A program made the translations under genes and the position numbers. From assembly GCA_001824635.1 (NCBI GenBank), contig MHYB01000036.1:1-5709 (forward strand): DNA of 5,709 nucleotides. Direction: 5' to 3'. Every line of letters begins with the position of its first letter. Position 1 is the first letter of the stretch. Source of the DNA: Planctomycetes bacterium GWF2_50_10. GTDB taxonomy: Bacteria > Planctomycetota > Phycisphaerae > Sedimentisphaerales > GWF2-50-10. A model generated the notes under the pieces. It searched no databases, was not told where the DNA came from, and saw only the letters and a program-made list of their open reading frames with translations. Below are positions 5,041 to 5,709 of this stretch, piece by piece.

Positions 5041-5089
5041 TAACAGTGAAATCATCCTAAATCTGTGTATCTGTGGTACTCTGTGGCAC
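5041..5089 (+). repeat. Dispersed 'ATCxGTG' repeat, copy E
   Basis: Contains AACAGTGAAATC (5042-5053), AAATCTGTGTATCTGTGG (5059-5076) and a further CTCTGTGGCACT (5079-5090). It fills the gap between the terminator of PEP-CTERM gene 2 and the GxxExxY ribosome binding site. Confidence 0.7.
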
Positions 5090-5097
5090 TCTCTTAA

Positions 5098-5129
5098 ACA
5101 AAAAAAAGAGGCAAGTTTCCTTGCCTCTT
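5098..5129 (-). terminator. Intrinsic terminator after PEP-CTERM gene 2
   Basis: AAGAGGCAAG (5106-5115) and CTTGCCTCTT (5120-5129) form a perfect 10-bp stem with a 4-nt loop. On the minus strand it runs into eight consecutive T (complement of 5100-5107). It lies about 40 bp after the stop codon of the PEP-CTERM gene. A smaller CCGAA/TTCGG stem (5145-5157) precedes it in the transcript. Confidence 0.9.
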
Positions 5130-5169
5130 CAAATTCGTCTAGATCCGAATTATTCGGTACTGATTGGTT

Positions 5170-5670
5170 CTAGTTCTTCTTCCTTGCGAAGAACAGTCCA
5201 CCAAGACCAAGCAACGCCATCGTCGCCGGTTCAGGAATCAAAGTTACCTGACCCGCAACGGAAGCATCGAAATTTCCGTCAACATTAAGAACTTGAATTG
5301 TTACAGGTGTTGTGATAGCTGTAACCGTGAAAAACGTCTTCATAGGCATGCCAGCACCAGTCGAGCTTGTAATCGTCCAAACAGGACCATCAAAGCCAGC
5401 AGCCACATTACCTAGTGCACCAATCACAGAGTCCGCTGCTACACCTGACTGATCCGGCATAACGGTTTTGTCGGCGGTCAAAGTAATCGCTTTATCGCTA
5501 ACGACAGCCATATAATAATCAGCCCCGGTATAATCCATAACTATTTCAAGGGTGGTGCCTACGCCATTGTAACCACTAGCAACTGTTGCACCATCAACCT
5601 TGAACATCAGACCTGCATTGGCCAACGAGGCCATTGCAAGTACCAGCGAAAGTACTAACATTTTTTTCAT
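5170..5670 (-). CDS. PEP-CTERM sorting domain protein 2
   Basis: A 166-residue secreted protein, paralogue of the one at 3602-4105. The ATG at 5670 has AAGGAG 9 nt upstream. A Sec signal peptide covers residues 1-19 with cleavage expected after Ala-Asn-Ala. The mature domain (20-144) is beta-rich without cysteines; residues 61-106 differ from the paralogue at one position only. The C-terminus is a PEP-CTERM signal: 'IPEP' (145-148), the hydrophobic 'TMALLGLGGLFF' and a basic tail (Arg-Lys-Lys-Asn). It lacks two residues just before IPEP compared with the paralogue. Surface or matrix localisation by an exosortase is inferred from the signal; no exosortase gene is in the window. The gene has its own terminator and is therefore probably expressed separately from the GxxExxY gene downstream. 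Confidence 0.9.
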   Translation of the reverse strand: MKKMLVLSLVLAMASLANAGLMFKVDGATVASGYNGVGTTLEIVMDYTGADYYMAVVSDKAITLTADKTVMPDQSGVAADSVIGALGNVAAGFDGPVWTITSSTGAGMPMKTFFTVTAITTPVTIQVLNVDGNFDASVAGQVTLIPEPATMALLGLGGLFFARKKN

Positions 5671-5709
5671 GATCTCTCTCTCCTTAATTAGTTGAAAACC
5701 TTGATTTTG

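Larger units (their letters stand above)
4571..5089 (-). mobile_element. Possible repeat-bracketed GxxExxY unit
   Basis: The GxxExxY gene has repeat copies tightly on both sides: copy E begins 11 bp before its start codon and copy D begins at its stop codon. The flanking copies are in direct orientation (GTGTATCTGTGG at 4648-4659 and 5065-5076), and the downstream copy also carries an inverted arm. The unit sits between two duplicated PEP-CTERM genes. No transposase, clear target-site duplication or exact terminal repeat was found, so mobility is an inference. Confidence 0.3.

Noticed and set aside
2261..5089. The repeat copies considered as a CRISPR array
   Set aside because: Copies are unevenly spaced, variable in length, overlap genes and lack uniform spacers or cas genes.
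4023..5415. Plus-strand open frames opposite the PEP-CTERM genes (4023-4259, 5073-5288, 5164-5415)
   Set aside because: Antisense to well-supported genes; no start signals and low-complexity peptides.

Overview
The window most likely comes from an anaerobic planctomycete, probably of the Phycisphaerae type. Three lines point that way. There are two small secreted proteins ending in the PEP-CTERM sorting signal in its common planctomycete form ('PEP.TMALLGLGGLF' followed by Arg/Lys). There is a [FeFe]-hydrogenase maturase gene (hydG), which implies anaerobic hydrogen metabolism. There is also a GxxExxY protein embedded in copies of an 'ATCTGTG/ATCAGTG/GTGGC' intergenic repeat that I recall seeing widely in planctomycete genomes. 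The taxonomic call is an inference; there is no rRNA or other marker gene here.

Left part (1-1913): a membrane-protein gene, cut off by the window edge, runs leftward and hydG runs rightward. They share a roughly 200-bp divergent control region. Candidate sigma-70 promoters face away from each other there, and a perfect 7-bp inverted repeat sits exactly midway between the two -35 boxes. HydG is complete, with both iron-sulfur cluster motifs intact; no hydE, hydF or hydrogenase gene is visible.

Middle part (1914-2925): a 412-bp gene-free stretch after hydG is strongly G/T-rich on the + strand. It consists of short tandem repeats and two copies of a TTGCGCAA-centred palindrome, and ends in a copy of the dispersed repeat. 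Next comes a type II secretion/type IV pilin-like prepilin gene whose leader peptide is partly encoded by a second copy of that repeat.

Right part (2925-5709): every gene is on the minus strand. In transcription order they are a PEP-CTERM protein with an intrinsic terminator, the GxxExxY PD-(D/E)XK-like protein bracketed by repeat copies, a second PEP-CTERM protein about 88% identical to the first over the mature region, and a small putative lipoprotein. The PEP-CTERM pair is a duplication, with the GxxExxY/repeat unit now lying between the copies.

The most interesting structure is the repeat family. Five copies occur in 2.8 kb. They flank the nuclease-like gene on both sides, form a large imperfect hairpin that begins at its stop codon, and in one case have become protein-coding sequence in the prepilin leader. 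This resembles a small mobile or domesticated repeat system, but one window cannot show that it moves.
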